Assembly: GCF_003837805.1 (NCBI RefSeq)
Contig: NZ_RQIT01000002.1
Location: 682,001-746,000, forward strand
DNA length: 64,000 nucleotides
From: Bradyrhizobium sp. RP6
GTDB lineage: Bacteria; Pseudomonadota; Alphaproteobacteria; Rhizobiales; Xanthobacteraceae
Direction: 5' to 3'
Positions 9,635-17,446 of this stretch are shown in pieces. The translations under genes and the position numbers were made by a program. Position 1 is the first letter of the stretch. Each line of letters starts with the position of its first letter. The notes beneath the pieces were generated by a model, which saw nothing but the letters and a program-made list of their open reading frames with translations, did not search any database and was not told where the DNA came from.

Positions 9635-10819
9635 ATGCGCTGCACCTCGCAGCCGTCCGGGACACGGCAGACGATCGGGCTGGACCGCGTCCGCCGGATC
9701 GCTGCGGTCGCCAACACCTTTGCAGCCAAGGCCTTGGCAGATATGGCGCTTGCGCTGGTCGTAACGATGTCGGCCGCGACATCCGTCCTCGCGCAAAGCC
9801 CGACACCCACTCCGACCCCGACGCCCACACCGTCGCCGACGCCGATCCCGCTGCCGACGGCGATCAATTACGATCAGTCGGCCGGCAACAGCATGCTCAA
9901 TTTCGGCTCGGGATTTCTGGAGCGGCTGGGCAACCAGGCCGCCAATGGTTTCAACCGATCGTTCCGGACCAATCCCGGAGGCAGCGGTGCCTCCGCGAGC
10001 GTGGAAGATCCGCGCTACCGTACCTGGTTCGAAGGCTACGGCATGTCAGTCCGGACCGACGCGCAGGGTGACTTCGTCGGCGACAAGCGCAGAACGTTTG
10101 GCGGCGTCGCCGGTCTCGGCGCGCGGCTCGCGCCCGGTGTCAACATCGGCTTCTCCATCGACCAGAGCCACACCGACATCGACGTGCCGCTCGCGCTGCA
10201 GTCCGCAACGCTCGATCTCACTCAGTTCGGCTTCAACGGCTCGGTGGACAAGGGCCCTTGGACCTGGGCCTTTGCGTTGGTGCACGGTTTCGGCAAGGTC
10301 CATTCCAGCCGCGACACCGGTCTTGGCCTTGCGACCTCCGGCTATCACGCCGCGGTCGACGGTGCGCTGACCGAGATCAGCTACTACTGGACCAAGGACC
10401 AGATGCGCATCGTGCCCAAGGGCGCGCTGGAATATGTGCGCGCCACCAGTGCCGCGTTCCAGGAATCCGGTGGGCTCGACCCGCTCAACGTCGGTTCGAC
10501 GGCGCTCTCCCGCGCACGCGTGATGATCGGCGCCGAGATCGGCCGCTACTTCATCTTCGACCAGAAGATTCTGGACCTCTCCGCCTACAGCAAGTTCGTC
10601 GACAATGTCCACCAGGACTTGGGATCCATTCAGGTCAGCCTGGGCACCCAGAGCATCGTGGTGCCCGGCATCGGCGAGAGCCGTTACGGCGCGGATGCCG
10701 GTGCCTCGGCTTCGCTCAGCCTGACCAACGTGGCACGGCTGTACGTCAACTACGACGGCAAGTTCCGCAAGGAGCTCACGTTGCACCAGGGTACGGTCGG
10801 CTTCGAATACAAATGGTGA
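9635..10819 (+). CDS. autotransporter-type outer membrane beta-barrel protein with a very short passenger
   Basis: About 394 residues from the ATG at 9635; the frame is open from a TTG at 9473 and another Met is at 9743. A long basic leader runs into a hydrophobic core LALVVTMSAATSVLA with likely cleavage after the AQ of VLAQS. A run of Thr-Pro repeats follows, a rigid spacer, then about 270 residues resembling an autotransporter barrel: alternating strands such as GGVAGLGARLAPGVNIGFSI and the aromatic last strand ending FEYKW. There is almost no passenger, so it may act as a barrel or pore rather than deliver a large exoprotein. Function is unknown. Confidence 0.75.
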   Translation: MRCTSQPSGTRQTIGLDRVRRIAAVANTFAAKALADMALALVVTMSAATSVLAQSPTPTPTPTPTPSPTPIPLPTAINYDQSAGNSMLNFGSGFLERLGNQAANGFNRSFRTNPGGSGASASVEDPRYRTWFEGYGMSVRTDAQGDFVGDKRRTFGGVAGLGARLAPGVNIGFSIDQSHTDIDVPLALQSATLDLTQFGFNGSVDKGPWTWAFALVHGFGKVHSSRDTGLGLATSGYHAAVDGALTEISYYWTKDQMRIVPKGALEYVRATSAAFQESGGLDPLNVGSTALSRARVMIGAEIGRYFIFDQKILDLSAYSKFVDNVHQDLGSIQVSLGTQSIVVPGIGESRYGADAGASASLSLTNVARLYVNYDGKFRKELTLHQGTVGFEYKW

Positions 10820-10823
10820 GCGC

Positions 10824-10872
10824 GAGCATGATTCGGAACAGTGCGTAGCGGTTTTCCGACGAGATCATGCTC
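10824..10872. repeat. palindromic intergenic repeat (GAGCATGAT arms)
   Basis: Inverted arms GAGCATGAT (10824-10832) and ATCATGCTC (10864-10872) enclose a spacer with a second imperfect pair (TTCGGAA and TTTTCCGA). It lies between the convergent barrel and LysR genes and its right arm overlaps the LysR stop codon. The form matches a short repeat that I recall as abundant between genes of Bradyrhizobium and relatives; it probably acts as a bidirectional transcript end. Confidence 0.7.
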
Positions 10873-11881
10873 ACGTCGGCGTTGCCGCGACATAGCCCGC
10901 CAATCCAAACCCCTCGCGCACGGCTGTCATCATCGGCACCAGCGCATTCGGATGGATGAACTCGTCGCGGAAGCAGGGATAGGTCCTGGCATCGAAGATT
11001 TTCTTCAGCCAGTCGACGACGATCTTGTGACGCTCGGAGGTGCGAAACTCCCTGTGATAGGTGAGCCAGAGATCGGCGTGGTGGCTGACGCCGAGATCGA
11101 CCGCAACGAGCGGCGCACCGAGCGCGATCGACACCGTCGGCAGGAAGCCGATGCCGGCGCCGCGTTCGACGGCATAGAGCACGCCGACCGACGAGTTGGT
11201 CTTGATGCCGACGATGCCCTCGAGCGAGTTCAGTCCGAGCACGCGGGCATAGGCGCCGTCGTCGACCTGCGGCGCGCTCTGCTTGATGATGCGGTGGTTC
11301 TTCAATTCGGCGAGCGTTGCCGGTACGCCGTAGAGGTTCTCGTATTCCTTGGAGACGAAGGGATAGATGTGCAGGCGACCGAGCTTGGTGACGATCAGAT
11401 CGGGATTGGTCGGCGGCTCGAGCTGGATCGCGATATCGGATTCGAGCCGGGCGACGTCGGCCTGCTCCATCGCGCAACGCAGCTCGACGGTGATCTTGCG
11501 GTAGGTCTTCTGGAAGTCGATCAGTCGCGGCAGGATCCAGAAATTGCCGGGGCCTTCCGTCACCGCGACGCGCACGGTGCCCGAGGTGTCGTTCGACGAT
11601 CGCGAGGCGCGGCGGAAGACGTTGAAGGCATGACGCTCCATATGTGCAACGTCGGCGATCATTGCGGTGCCTTCATCGCTGAGCGTGAGCCCGCTCTGGT
11701 CGCGCAGGAACAGCTTGCATCCGATGCTCTCTTCGAGCCGGTCGACGCGGCGCATCAAGGTCGTGGAGGTGAGCCCGAGCTCCTCGGCGGCATTGCGAAA
11801 ACTTTTATATTTTGCGCACGCTAAAAACAGCTTCAAATCGTCCCAGGACGCATCCAGGGCTTCTTCACGGTGCTGCATCAT
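10871..11881 (-). CDS. LysR-family transcriptional regulator
   Basis: About 336 residues from the ATG at 11881, with a neighbouring ATG at 11878 and longer forms up to 11926 possible. The N-terminal winged helix-turn-helix spans roughly residues 15-75 (WDDLKLFLACAKYKSFRNAA, then LTSTTLMRRVDRLEESIG), followed by a LysR substrate-binding domain (VRVAVTEGPGNFWILPRL onward). It diverges from a two-GNAT gene cluster starting at 11983, so it is the best candidate for regulator of that cluster. The inducer is not evident. Its 3' end overlaps a palindromic repeat. Confidence 0.9.
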   Translation of the reverse strand: MMQHREEALDASWDDLKLFLACAKYKSFRNAAEELGLTSTTLMRRVDRLEESIGCKLFLRDQSGLTLSDEGTAMIADVAHMERHAFNVFRRASRSSNDTSGTVRVAVTEGPGNFWILPRLIDFQKTYRKITVELRCAMEQADVARLESDIAIQLEPPTNPDLIVTKLGRLHIYPFVSKEYENLYGVPATLAELKNHRIIKQSAPQVDDGAYARVLGLNSLEGIVGIKTNSSVGVLYAVERGAGIGFLPTVSIALGAPLVAVDLGVSHHADLWLTYHREFRTSERHKIVVDWLKKIFDARTYPCFRDEFIHPNALVPMMTAVREGFGLAGYVAATPT

Positions 11882-11982
11882 CGCAGCACCCCGGTGCAAT
11901 AACTGCTGCATACTCCTGATCCCCAACCGCTAAGCTCGTCGTCATAGCGGGGCACGAAAGCCTCGAACGATAGAGGCGTGAC

Positions 11983-12600
11983 ATGAGTATGGAAAGGGGC
12001 CCGTTTGCCGCAAGGCATGAATTCGATGCCTTGCCGCTGAGCCCGGATGTCGAGGTCCGTTGCGCGCAATTCTCCGAAATTGCGGCGCTTTCGGATATGG
12101 CACACCGGCTCGTGCCGGGCGTGCAGATCGGCGCAGCGGAGCTTGCGAGGTACTTCACGTTCGACCCGCAGAGTATCCTGACGTTCAGCCGGAAAGGCAA
12201 CCTCGTCGGCGGTATGGCCTTCCTGTTTCTCAATGATCGCGGGCACGATGCGCTGCTGCTCGACGAGATCTGTCTCACCGCGCCGGAGACGTGTTATCTC
12301 GCGTCGGCGAACGAGGACGTCGCAGCCATCTACATCTGGGCGATCGCGGCGACGGGCCGCGGCATCGCCGGTCTCGGCAAGGCCGCGGCTCATCTCCGGC
12401 AGATAAGGTTTCGCGGCGCGGATTGCTATGCGCAGCCGTCAACGGTGGCCGGCCGCGACATCATGAAGTCGACGGGCTTTGTGCCGGTCCCGAGCTTCCA
12501 ACCCGACCTTTGGTGCTACGAGCGTCCCTGGCATCGGCAGCCGGTGGGCATGCCAGGCGCGATCATCCAATCAAGGAGCATTGCAGATGCACGGTACTAG
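11983..12600 (+). CDS. GNAT-fold acyltransferase-like protein (first of pair)
   Basis: A 205-residue protein with weak GNAT features: an acceptor-side segment (ILTFSRKGNLVGGMAFLFL), a conserved-looking strand LLLDEICL, and a C-terminal GFVPVPSF that resembles the last strands of GNAT folds. The canonical acetyl-CoA loop (R/Q-x-x-G-x-G/A) is replaced by ATGRGIAGLGKAA, which could still form a pyrophosphate loop. It diverges from a LysR gene and overlaps the following GNAT gene by 14 bases, so the two are likely coupled. The substrate is unknown. Confidence 0.6.
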   Translation: MSMERGPFAARHEFDALPLSPDVEVRCAQFSEIAALSDMAHRLVPGVQIGAAELARYFTFDPQSILTFSRKGNLVGGMAFLFLNDRGHDALLLDEICLTAPETCYLASANEDVAAIYIWAIAATGRGIAGLGKAAAHLRQIRFRGADCYAQPSTVAGRDIMKSTGFVPVPSFQPDLWCYERPWHRQPVGMPGAIIQSRSIADARY

Positions 12601-13207
12601 GATTCCTCTCGCCAAACCCTGTTCCCGCGCCATCACCATCCGCCTCGCGCGCGATCCGAACGATCTCATGCTGGTGACGGCCATCCGCTCGGCGGTCTAT
12701 CTCGCCGAGCAGGATTGTCCGTTCGAGGAGGAGTTCGACGGCAACGACATGGTCGCCGCGCACTTCATCGGCTTCGTCGGCAATGAGCCTGCGGGCTGCC
12801 TGCGGGTGCGCTTCTTCGGCGATTTCGCCAAGGTGGAGCGGCTTGCGGTGCGTCACCAGTATCGGCGCTCGCGCGTCTCATTCAAGCTGGTCCAGGCCAG
12901 TGTCGATTATGTGAAGCGCAAGGGTTTTCGCAAGATCTACGGCCAGGCGCAGGACCGGTTGGTCGATTTCTGGGCCCATTTCGGCGCCAAGCCGCTCGGT
13001 CATAACCGCAAGATCACGTTCTCGGATTTCTCCTACACAGAAATGCTGCTGGAGATCGAGCCGGGTCCGGACGCCATCACGCTGGACAGCGATCCCTATG
13101 TGATTATCCGTCCCGAGGGCGATTGGGACCGGCCGGGCGTGCTTGATGCCTCGGCGGGGCGGGCGGTGACCTCACCGCTGCGGGACCTCGCATTTGCCGA
13201 CCGTTGA
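12587..13207 (+). CDS. GNAT family N-acetyltransferase (second of pair)
   Basis: About 206 residues starting at the ATG at 12587, supported by AAGGAG about ten bases upstream. The GNAT core is clear: AVYLAEQDCPFEEEFD (helix 1), HFIGFVGNEPAGCLRVRFF (strands 2-4), KVERLAVRHQYRRSRVSFKL (strand 4 and acyl-CoA loop) and GFRKIYGQAQDRLVDFWAHFG (late helix). The loop RHQYRRSRV departs from the usual R-x-x-G-x-G. The fold and N terminus also recall the acyl-homoserine-lactone synthase superfamily, but its conserved residues are not apparent. The start overlaps the first GNAT gene; an isochorismatase-like gene follows. Confidence 0.75.
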   Translation: MHGTRIPLAKPCSRAITIRLARDPNDLMLVTAIRSAVYLAEQDCPFEEEFDGNDMVAAHFIGFVGNEPAGCLRVRFFGDFAKVERLAVRHQYRRSRVSFKLVQASVDYVKRKGFRKIYGQAQDRLVDFWAHFGAKPLGHNRKITFSDFSYTEMLLEIEPGPDAITLDSDPYVIIRPEGDWDRPGVLDASAGRAVTSPLRDLAFADR

Positions 13208-13232
13208 AACTGGTGCAGCTGCGCGCAACAAA

Positions 13233-13796
13233 ATGCTGGCTTCCATGCATGATGATCCGCCGATCCTGGTCTGTGCGGATCTTCAGGTCGAATATCTGAC
13301 CCCGGGCCGTCGTCATGTCGTCCTCGACGGCGATGCGGTGACGGCGCGTTGCCTGGAACTCCTCACGCTGTGGCGCAGCAATCTGTGGCCGGTCATGCAT
13401 CTGAAGCGCATCGCGCAGGCGGCCTGGTTCAATCCGGCATCGGGGCTGACCGATTGGATCGCGGAAACCAGGCCGCGGCCGGGGGAGATGACGTTCGAGC
13501 ACCCGCTGCCGTCCGCCTACAGCTCGTCGCGGTTCGTAGACTACATGTCCAGCATCCGCACCACGCGCTGCATTGTGATCGGCTTTTCCCTGGACGAGAC
13601 GATCCTGGCCACCGCCGTCGACGGGTTTCATCGCAGCCATCGCTACCAGGTGGTCACTGACGCCGCGGCTTGCCGTCAGCCGGGCACGGACGATGCCGCC
13701 GCCTACAGGTATGCGGTAGTGAATGTCATTGGAAATTTTGCTACAATGCAGTCCAGCGCCGAACTGATCAGAACCAGCGGCGCCGTTGCGGTGTAG
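13233..13796 (+). CDS. isochorismatase-fold cysteine-hydrolase-like protein lacking the catalytic cysteine
   Basis: About 187 residues from the ATG at 13233; a TTG at 13194 would overlap the previous gene by 14 bases. The Rossmann-like fold of the isochorismatase/nicotinamidase family is visible: the first catalytic Asp in VCADLQVEYL, the Lys in MHLKR, and the strand-loop IVIGFSLDETILATAVDGF. At the position of the nucleophilic Cys (normally x-C-V-x-A-T) this protein has Thr in DETILATA. Isochorismatases proper also lack the Cys, so a non-amidase reaction or a binding role is possible. It closes the LysR/GNAT/GNAT cluster. Confidence 0.75.
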   Translation: MLASMHDDPPILVCADLQVEYLTPGRRHVVLDGDAVTARCLELLTLWRSNLWPVMHLKRIAQAAWFNPASGLTDWIAETRPRPGEMTFEHPLPSAYSSSRFVDYMSSIRTTRCIVIGFSLDETILATAVDGFHRSHRYQVVTDAAACRQPGTDDAAAYRYAVVNVIGNFATMQSSAELIRTSGAVAV

Positions 13797-13826
13797 GCGT
13801 CCGCAACTGGCGGATGGGGTGAGAGA

Positions 13827-13997
13827 TTGTCACGGGGAGAGGAGCTCAAGGAGCTGGCGAGCGACCTGTCGCGTGCCGCCGAGAGGGCGCGCAGGCTTGG
13901 TCTGCCCACGACACTCTACTTGCTCTCGATGGCGCTGGTGGAGGTGAGGGAAGCCGGTGCCGCCGCCGACGATGGTGGCGATGACGGCGCGGCGTGA
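13827..13997 (+). CDS. small hypothetical protein (56 aa)
   Basis: A short frame with a TTG start preceded by GGGGTGAGAGA. It encodes a charged amphipathic helix (EELKELASDLSRAAERARR) followed by LGLPTTLYLLSMALVEV and an acidic Asp/Gly/Ala tail. Heptad-like spacing suggests a helical, possibly dimerising peptide. It begins 31 bases after the isochorismatase-like gene and may be the last gene of that cluster. Family not recognised; the unusual start codon lowers certainty. Confidence 0.45.
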   Translation: MSRGEELKELASDLSRAAERARRLGLPTTLYLLSMALVEVREAGAAADDGGDDGAA

Positions 13998-14010
13998 GAG
14001 CTGCCCCCGC

Positions 14011-14086
14011 GCGGTTCTGTCGTTTGCGGTTCTGCCCATGAGCGGTTCTGTCATGTGCGGATTTGTGACATGCGGCTTTGTGCATC
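14011..14086. repeat. five-unit 15 bp minisatellite
   Basis: Five consecutive imperfect copies of a 15-base unit (best form GCGGTTCTGTCATGT) begin at 14011, 14026, 14042, 14057 and 14072, the second being 16 bases. Each unit opens with GCGG followed by T-rich bases. It lies between a 56-residue ORF and the aminotransferase gene, where it could vary promoter spacing for the latter. Confidence 0.8.
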
Positions 14087-14214
14087 GCTGCTGAGCGTTT
14101 GCTGCCGATGAATTGGCGTTGCATGTTTTGCGCTGTCGCAATAGCCAAGGTACCTGCCATCAAGTGATGACGCCGGCTCTGCCTGCGACGTGACGCTTTC
14201 AAGGATCTTCGCAA

Positions 14215-15597
14215 ATGTCCATGCTGCCCAATTCGCAAGAGGCCCGGGATGTGGCCTATCAGCTCCATCCCTACACCAACGCGCGCACGCATCAGCAGGC
14301 GGGCCCCCTCGTGATCGAGCGCGGCGAGGGGCCTTATGTCTTCGACGCGACCGGCAAGCGCTATTTCGAAGCGATGGCCGGCCTATGGAGCGTCGGGCTC
14401 GGCTTCAACGAGAAGCGGCTGGTCGAGGCGGCGCACAGGCAGATGCAGGCGCTGCCGTTCTACCACACATTCTCCGCCAAATCGCATGGGCCCTCGATCG
14501 ACCTCGCCGAGAAGCTGGTCGCGCTCGCGCCGGTGCCGATGAGCAAGGTATTCTTCACCAATTCCGGCTCGGAGGCGAACGACACGGTCTTGAAGCTGAT
14601 CGCCTATCGCTCCAATGCGCTCGGCCAGCCGCAGCGCAAGAAGGTGATCAGCCGCCTGCGCGCCTATCACGGCGTCACCATCGCCTCAGCGAGCCTCACG
14701 GGCCTTCCGAACAACCACCGCTCATTCGACCTGCCGCTGCCGAATATCCTGCATACGGGCTCGCCGCATTTCTACAAGGACGGCGCGCCCGGCGAGAGCG
14801 AGGAAGCCTTCGCGACGCGCCGCGCCGAGGAGCTCGATGCGCTGATCCAGAAGGAGGGGCCCGATACGATCGCCGCCTTCTTCGGTGAGCCGGTGATGGG
14901 GGCTGGCGGTGTCATCGTGCCGCCGGCGACCTATTGGGACAAGATCCAGAAGGTCCTGAAGAAGTACGACATCCTGCTGGTCGCCGACGAGGTGATCTGC
15001 GGCTTCGGACGCACCGGCAAGATGTTCGGCTGCGAGACCTATGGCATCAAGCCCGACGCGATCGTGGTCTCCAAGCAAATTACCTCGAGCTATTTCCCGC
15101 TGTCGGCGATCATCCTGAACGATCGCATGTTTGAGCCGATCGCGGACGAGAGCAATAAGATCGGCGTGCTCGGCCACGGTTTCACCGCGGGCGGCCATCC
15201 CGTCGGCTCTGCGATTGCGCTTGAGAACCTCAAGATCATGGAGGAGCGCGGCCTGGTCGCGCATGCCGCCGAGCTCGGCGGCTACATGCAGGGCCGCTTA
15301 CGCGAGCTCGCGAGCCATCCGCTGGTCGGTGAGGTCCGCGGCGTCGGCATGATCGCAGCCCTCGAGCTCGTGCTCGACAAGGGCCGCAAGACCGCAGCGG
15401 CGACGCCGGGCGCTATCGGTGGCATCGCTAGCCGCATGCTCCAGGAGCGCGGCGTGATCTCGCGCAACATGCTGGATGCCATCGCCATCTGCCCACCGCT
15501 GATCACGACCAAGGCCCAGATCGACGATCTGGTCGCGTCGATCTCTGGTGTGCTGAACGACATGAAGGGCGAAGTGGCCAAGCTGACGCCGGCGTAG
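14215..15597 (+). CDS. class III PLP-dependent aminotransferase (omega-aminotransferase type)
   Basis: 460 residues of fold-type I PLP enzyme. The phosphate-binding stretch FTNSGSEANDTVLKL, the cofactor Asp in LLVADEVICGFGRTG, and the Schiff-base Lys in AIVVSKQITSSYFPLSA (near residue 287) are present, with GHGFTAGGHPVGSA after it. The N terminus with HPYTNARTHQQAGPLVI and the LWSVGLGF segment resemble omega-amino acid:pyruvate and putrescine-type aminotransferases. The amino donor cannot be fixed by reading. It stands alone, about 220 bases after a small gene, and is followed by intergenic repeats. Confidence 0.9.
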   Translation: MSMLPNSQEARDVAYQLHPYTNARTHQQAGPLVIERGEGPYVFDATGKRYFEAMAGLWSVGLGFNEKRLVEAAHRQMQALPFYHTFSAKSHGPSIDLAEKLVALAPVPMSKVFFTNSGSEANDTVLKLIAYRSNALGQPQRKKVISRLRAYHGVTIASASLTGLPNNHRSFDLPLPNILHTGSPHFYKDGAPGESEEAFATRRAEELDALIQKEGPDTIAAFFGEPVMGAGGVIVPPATYWDKIQKVLKKYDILLVADEVICGFGRTGKMFGCETYGIKPDAIVVSKQITSSYFPLSAIILNDRMFEPIADESNKIGVLGHGFTAGGHPVGSAIALENLKIMEERGLVAHAAELGGYMQGRLRELASHPLVGEVRGVGMIAALELVLDKGRKTAAATPGAIGGIASRMLQERGVISRNMLDAIAICPPLITTKAQIDDLVASISGVLNDMKGEVAKLTPA

Positions 15598-15620
15598 GGC
15601 ACGCTGTCGCATCAAATTCC

Positions 15621-15741
15621 ATCATTGCGAGCCAACGGGTCCGCGCAGAGCGCGGCCCGATGACAGGCTCCGCGAAGCAATCCAGAATTCCTCCTCGGGA
15701 ACAGTCTGGATTGCTTCTTGGCAAGAGCTCCTCGCAATGAT
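15621..15741. repeat. palindromic intergenic repeat, ATTGCGAG family
   Basis: Arms ATCATTGCGA (15621-15630) and TCGCAATGAT (15732-15741) enclose an inner inverted pair around AAGCAATCCAGA and TCTGGATTGCTT. A second member with the same arms lies at 44495-44583. This repeat family is typical of intergenic DNA in Bradyrhizobium by my recollection. It likely folds into a long hairpin when transcribed. Confidence 0.8.
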
Positions 15742-15779
15742 GGGGTGGAAGCAATAAGCCCAAATCCCAAAGCCGTCAC

Positions 15780-15899
15780 CCTGAGGTGCTCGCCTCTTCG
15801 GCGAGCCTCGAAGGGCGACGTCCCTGCTCCAGCAGCGGGGGCGTGCATCCTTCGAGGCTCCCCGTCCCGTGCTTCGCACCGCACGGCTCGCACCTCAGG
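15780..15899. repeat. palindromic intergenic repeat, CCTGAGG family
   Basis: Outer arms CCTGAGGTGC (15780-15789) and GCACCTCAGG (15890-15899) are perfect; inner arms GCCTCGAAGG (15805-15814) and CCTTCGAGGC (15849-15858) are also perfect. Together with the preceding repeat it fills the 348-base gap between the aminotransferase and rnd; no gene was found in that gap. Confidence 0.8.
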
Positions 15900-15945
15900 A
15901 TAACGGTGCAACATTGCTTTCGCGTTGGCAGTTGGCAACGAGGCC

Positions 15946-17094
15946 CTACGCCCGCTGAACCCCGATCACGCGGCCTTTCTCGATCGCAAGGGCCAGCTCG
16001 CCGCGCTTGAGCTTCAAGGCGGCATCGCCGAACAGCTCGCGGCGCCAGCCGCGCAAGGCCGGTACATCCGCCTCGTCGTCCGCAGCGATCTCTTCGAGAT
16101 CGTCGACGGTCGCGATGACCTTGCTTGCGACGGCGTGGCGCTCGGCGGTCATCCGCAGCAGCACCTTCAGCAGCTCGACGATGGCCGCGCCGTTGGAGTT
16201 GTTGCGCGGCTTCTCCAGCTTGGGCAGCTTCGAGAAATCCCGCGCCAGTCCGCGCTCGACAGCGGCGATGATATCCGCGCCCCATTTGGATTTCTCGAAC
16301 CCCTTCGGCACCGAGCGCAGATGTGCGAGCTTTTCCAGCGTGGTCGGCGCGTGGGTCGCGATGTCGGTGATCGCCTCGTCGCGCAGCACGCGGCCGCGCG
16401 GTACGTCGCGGCTCTGCGCCTCCTGCTCGCGCCAGGCCGCGACCTCCATGAGCACCGCGAGATCCTTGGGCTTGCGGACCCGCGTCTTCAGCCGCTCCCA
16501 GGCGCGCTCCGGGTGGAAGTCGTAGGTCCTCGGCGAGGTCAGGACTTCCATCTCGATGGAGACCCATTCGCTGCGGCGGCGCTTCTTCAGGTCGGCGTCG
16601 AGCGCTGCGAACACATCGCGCAGATGGGTGACGTCGGACACCGCGTAATGCATCTGCTCCTTGGTCAGCGGCCGGCGCGACCAGTCGGTGAAGCGGTGGG
16701 TCTTGTCCGGGCGGTGGCCGGTAACCTTCTCGACCAGCGCGTCATAGGCGATGCTGTCGCCGTAGCCGAGCACCATTGCGGCAACCTGGGTGTCGAACAC
16801 CGGATGCGGGATGATATTGGCCTGGTGCCAGATGATCTCGATGTCCTGGCGGGCGGCGTGAAACACCTTCAGCACGCCCTCATTGGCCATCAGTTCGAAG
16901 AACGGCTTGAGGTCGATCCCCTCGGCCAGGGTGTCGATGACCACGGCCTCCTCGGCGCTTGCCATCTGCACCACGCACAGCAGCGGGTAATAGGTGGTTT
17001 CGCGCAGAAACTCGGTATCGACGGTGATGACGGGGTGCTTGGCCAGCCGGCTGCAGGCAGCCGCGAGGTCAGCGGTGGTGGTAATCAAATCCAT
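15946..17094 (-). CDS. rnd: ribonuclease D
   Basis: 3'-5' exoribonuclease of 382 residues for tRNA 3' maturation. DEDDy residues are visible: [11 protein letters not shown] (Asp and Glu near residues 26-28), [11 protein letters not shown] (Asp), and [13 protein letters not shown] with the Tyr and Asp of ExoIII. HRDC-like helices follow from about residue 210. It is near aspS in related genomes as I recall; here about 9 kb of accessory genes separate the two. The ATG at 17094 gives the normal family start [14 protein letters not shown]. Confidence 0.94.
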   Translation of the reverse strand: MDLITTTADLAAACSRLAKHPVITVDTEFLRETTYYPLLCVVQMASAEEAVVIDTLAEGIDLKPFFELMANEGVLKVFHAARQDIEIIWHQANIIPHPVFDTQVAAMVLGYGDSIAYDALVEKVTGHRPDKTHRFTDWSRRPLTKEQMHYAVSDVTHLRDVFAALDADLKKRRRSEWVSIEMEVLTSPRTYDFHPERAWERLKTRVRKPKDLAVLMEVAAWREQEAQSRDVPRGRVLRDEAITDIATHAPTTLEKLAHLRSVPKGFEKSKWGADIIAAVERGLARDFSKLPKLEKPRNNSNGAAIVELLKVLLRMTAERHAVASKVIATVDDLEEIAADDEADVPALRGWRRELFGDAALKLKRGELALAIEKGRVIGVQRA

Positions 17095-17210
17095 GAACGG
17101 CCCATGACACTTGGTATCAGCCGTTCTGCCGAAAGTGCTGTGATGTCAAGGGGCTCTAAGCGAATTCGAGCCTTGCATCGGGCCGGAATCGGGACTTTCT
17201 GACCAAAATC

Positions 17211-17321
17211 CTATTCGTAGCGAACCCGCTGCGAGGGTTTTCGCGCGCAGGGCAGTGCCACCACGATCACGCACATGGCGACCAGCGCCAGCCCCAGGAA
17301 CTCGATAACCAACAGATCCAC
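17211..17321 (-). CDS. tiny predicted single-pass membrane protein (36 aa)
   Basis: A GTG-started frame with GGAGA about nine bases upstream encodes MDLLVIEFLGLALVAMCVIV followed by a short basic cytoplasmic tail (ARKPSQRVRYE). It is a single hydrophobic helix with a positive C terminus, the layout of many small bacterial membrane proteins. It lies alone upstream of rnd on the same strand. Unrecognised family; support is the ribosome site, the clean helix and codon composition. Confidence 0.45.
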   Translation of the reverse strand: MDLLVIEFLGLALVAMCVIVVALPCARKPSQRVRYE

Positions 17322-17446
17322 GGCGAAATCTCCAGAAACATTGATAGACTTGTAGGGAGTGCGTTGAGGGTCTGTTAATTCTCGTGGTTACCGGCGGCAG
17401 GGCAGGCCGGATGGTGGACGGGGAGTTAATGGCGGCAAGGCCACTG

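Noticed and set aside
12587-13207. Acyl-homoserine-lactone synthase
   Set aside because: The fold family is similar but the conserved residues of LuxI-type enzymes were not seen.
14011-14086. Possible CRISPR array
   Set aside because: Units are contiguous with no spacers and are only 15 bases, so it is a minisatellite.
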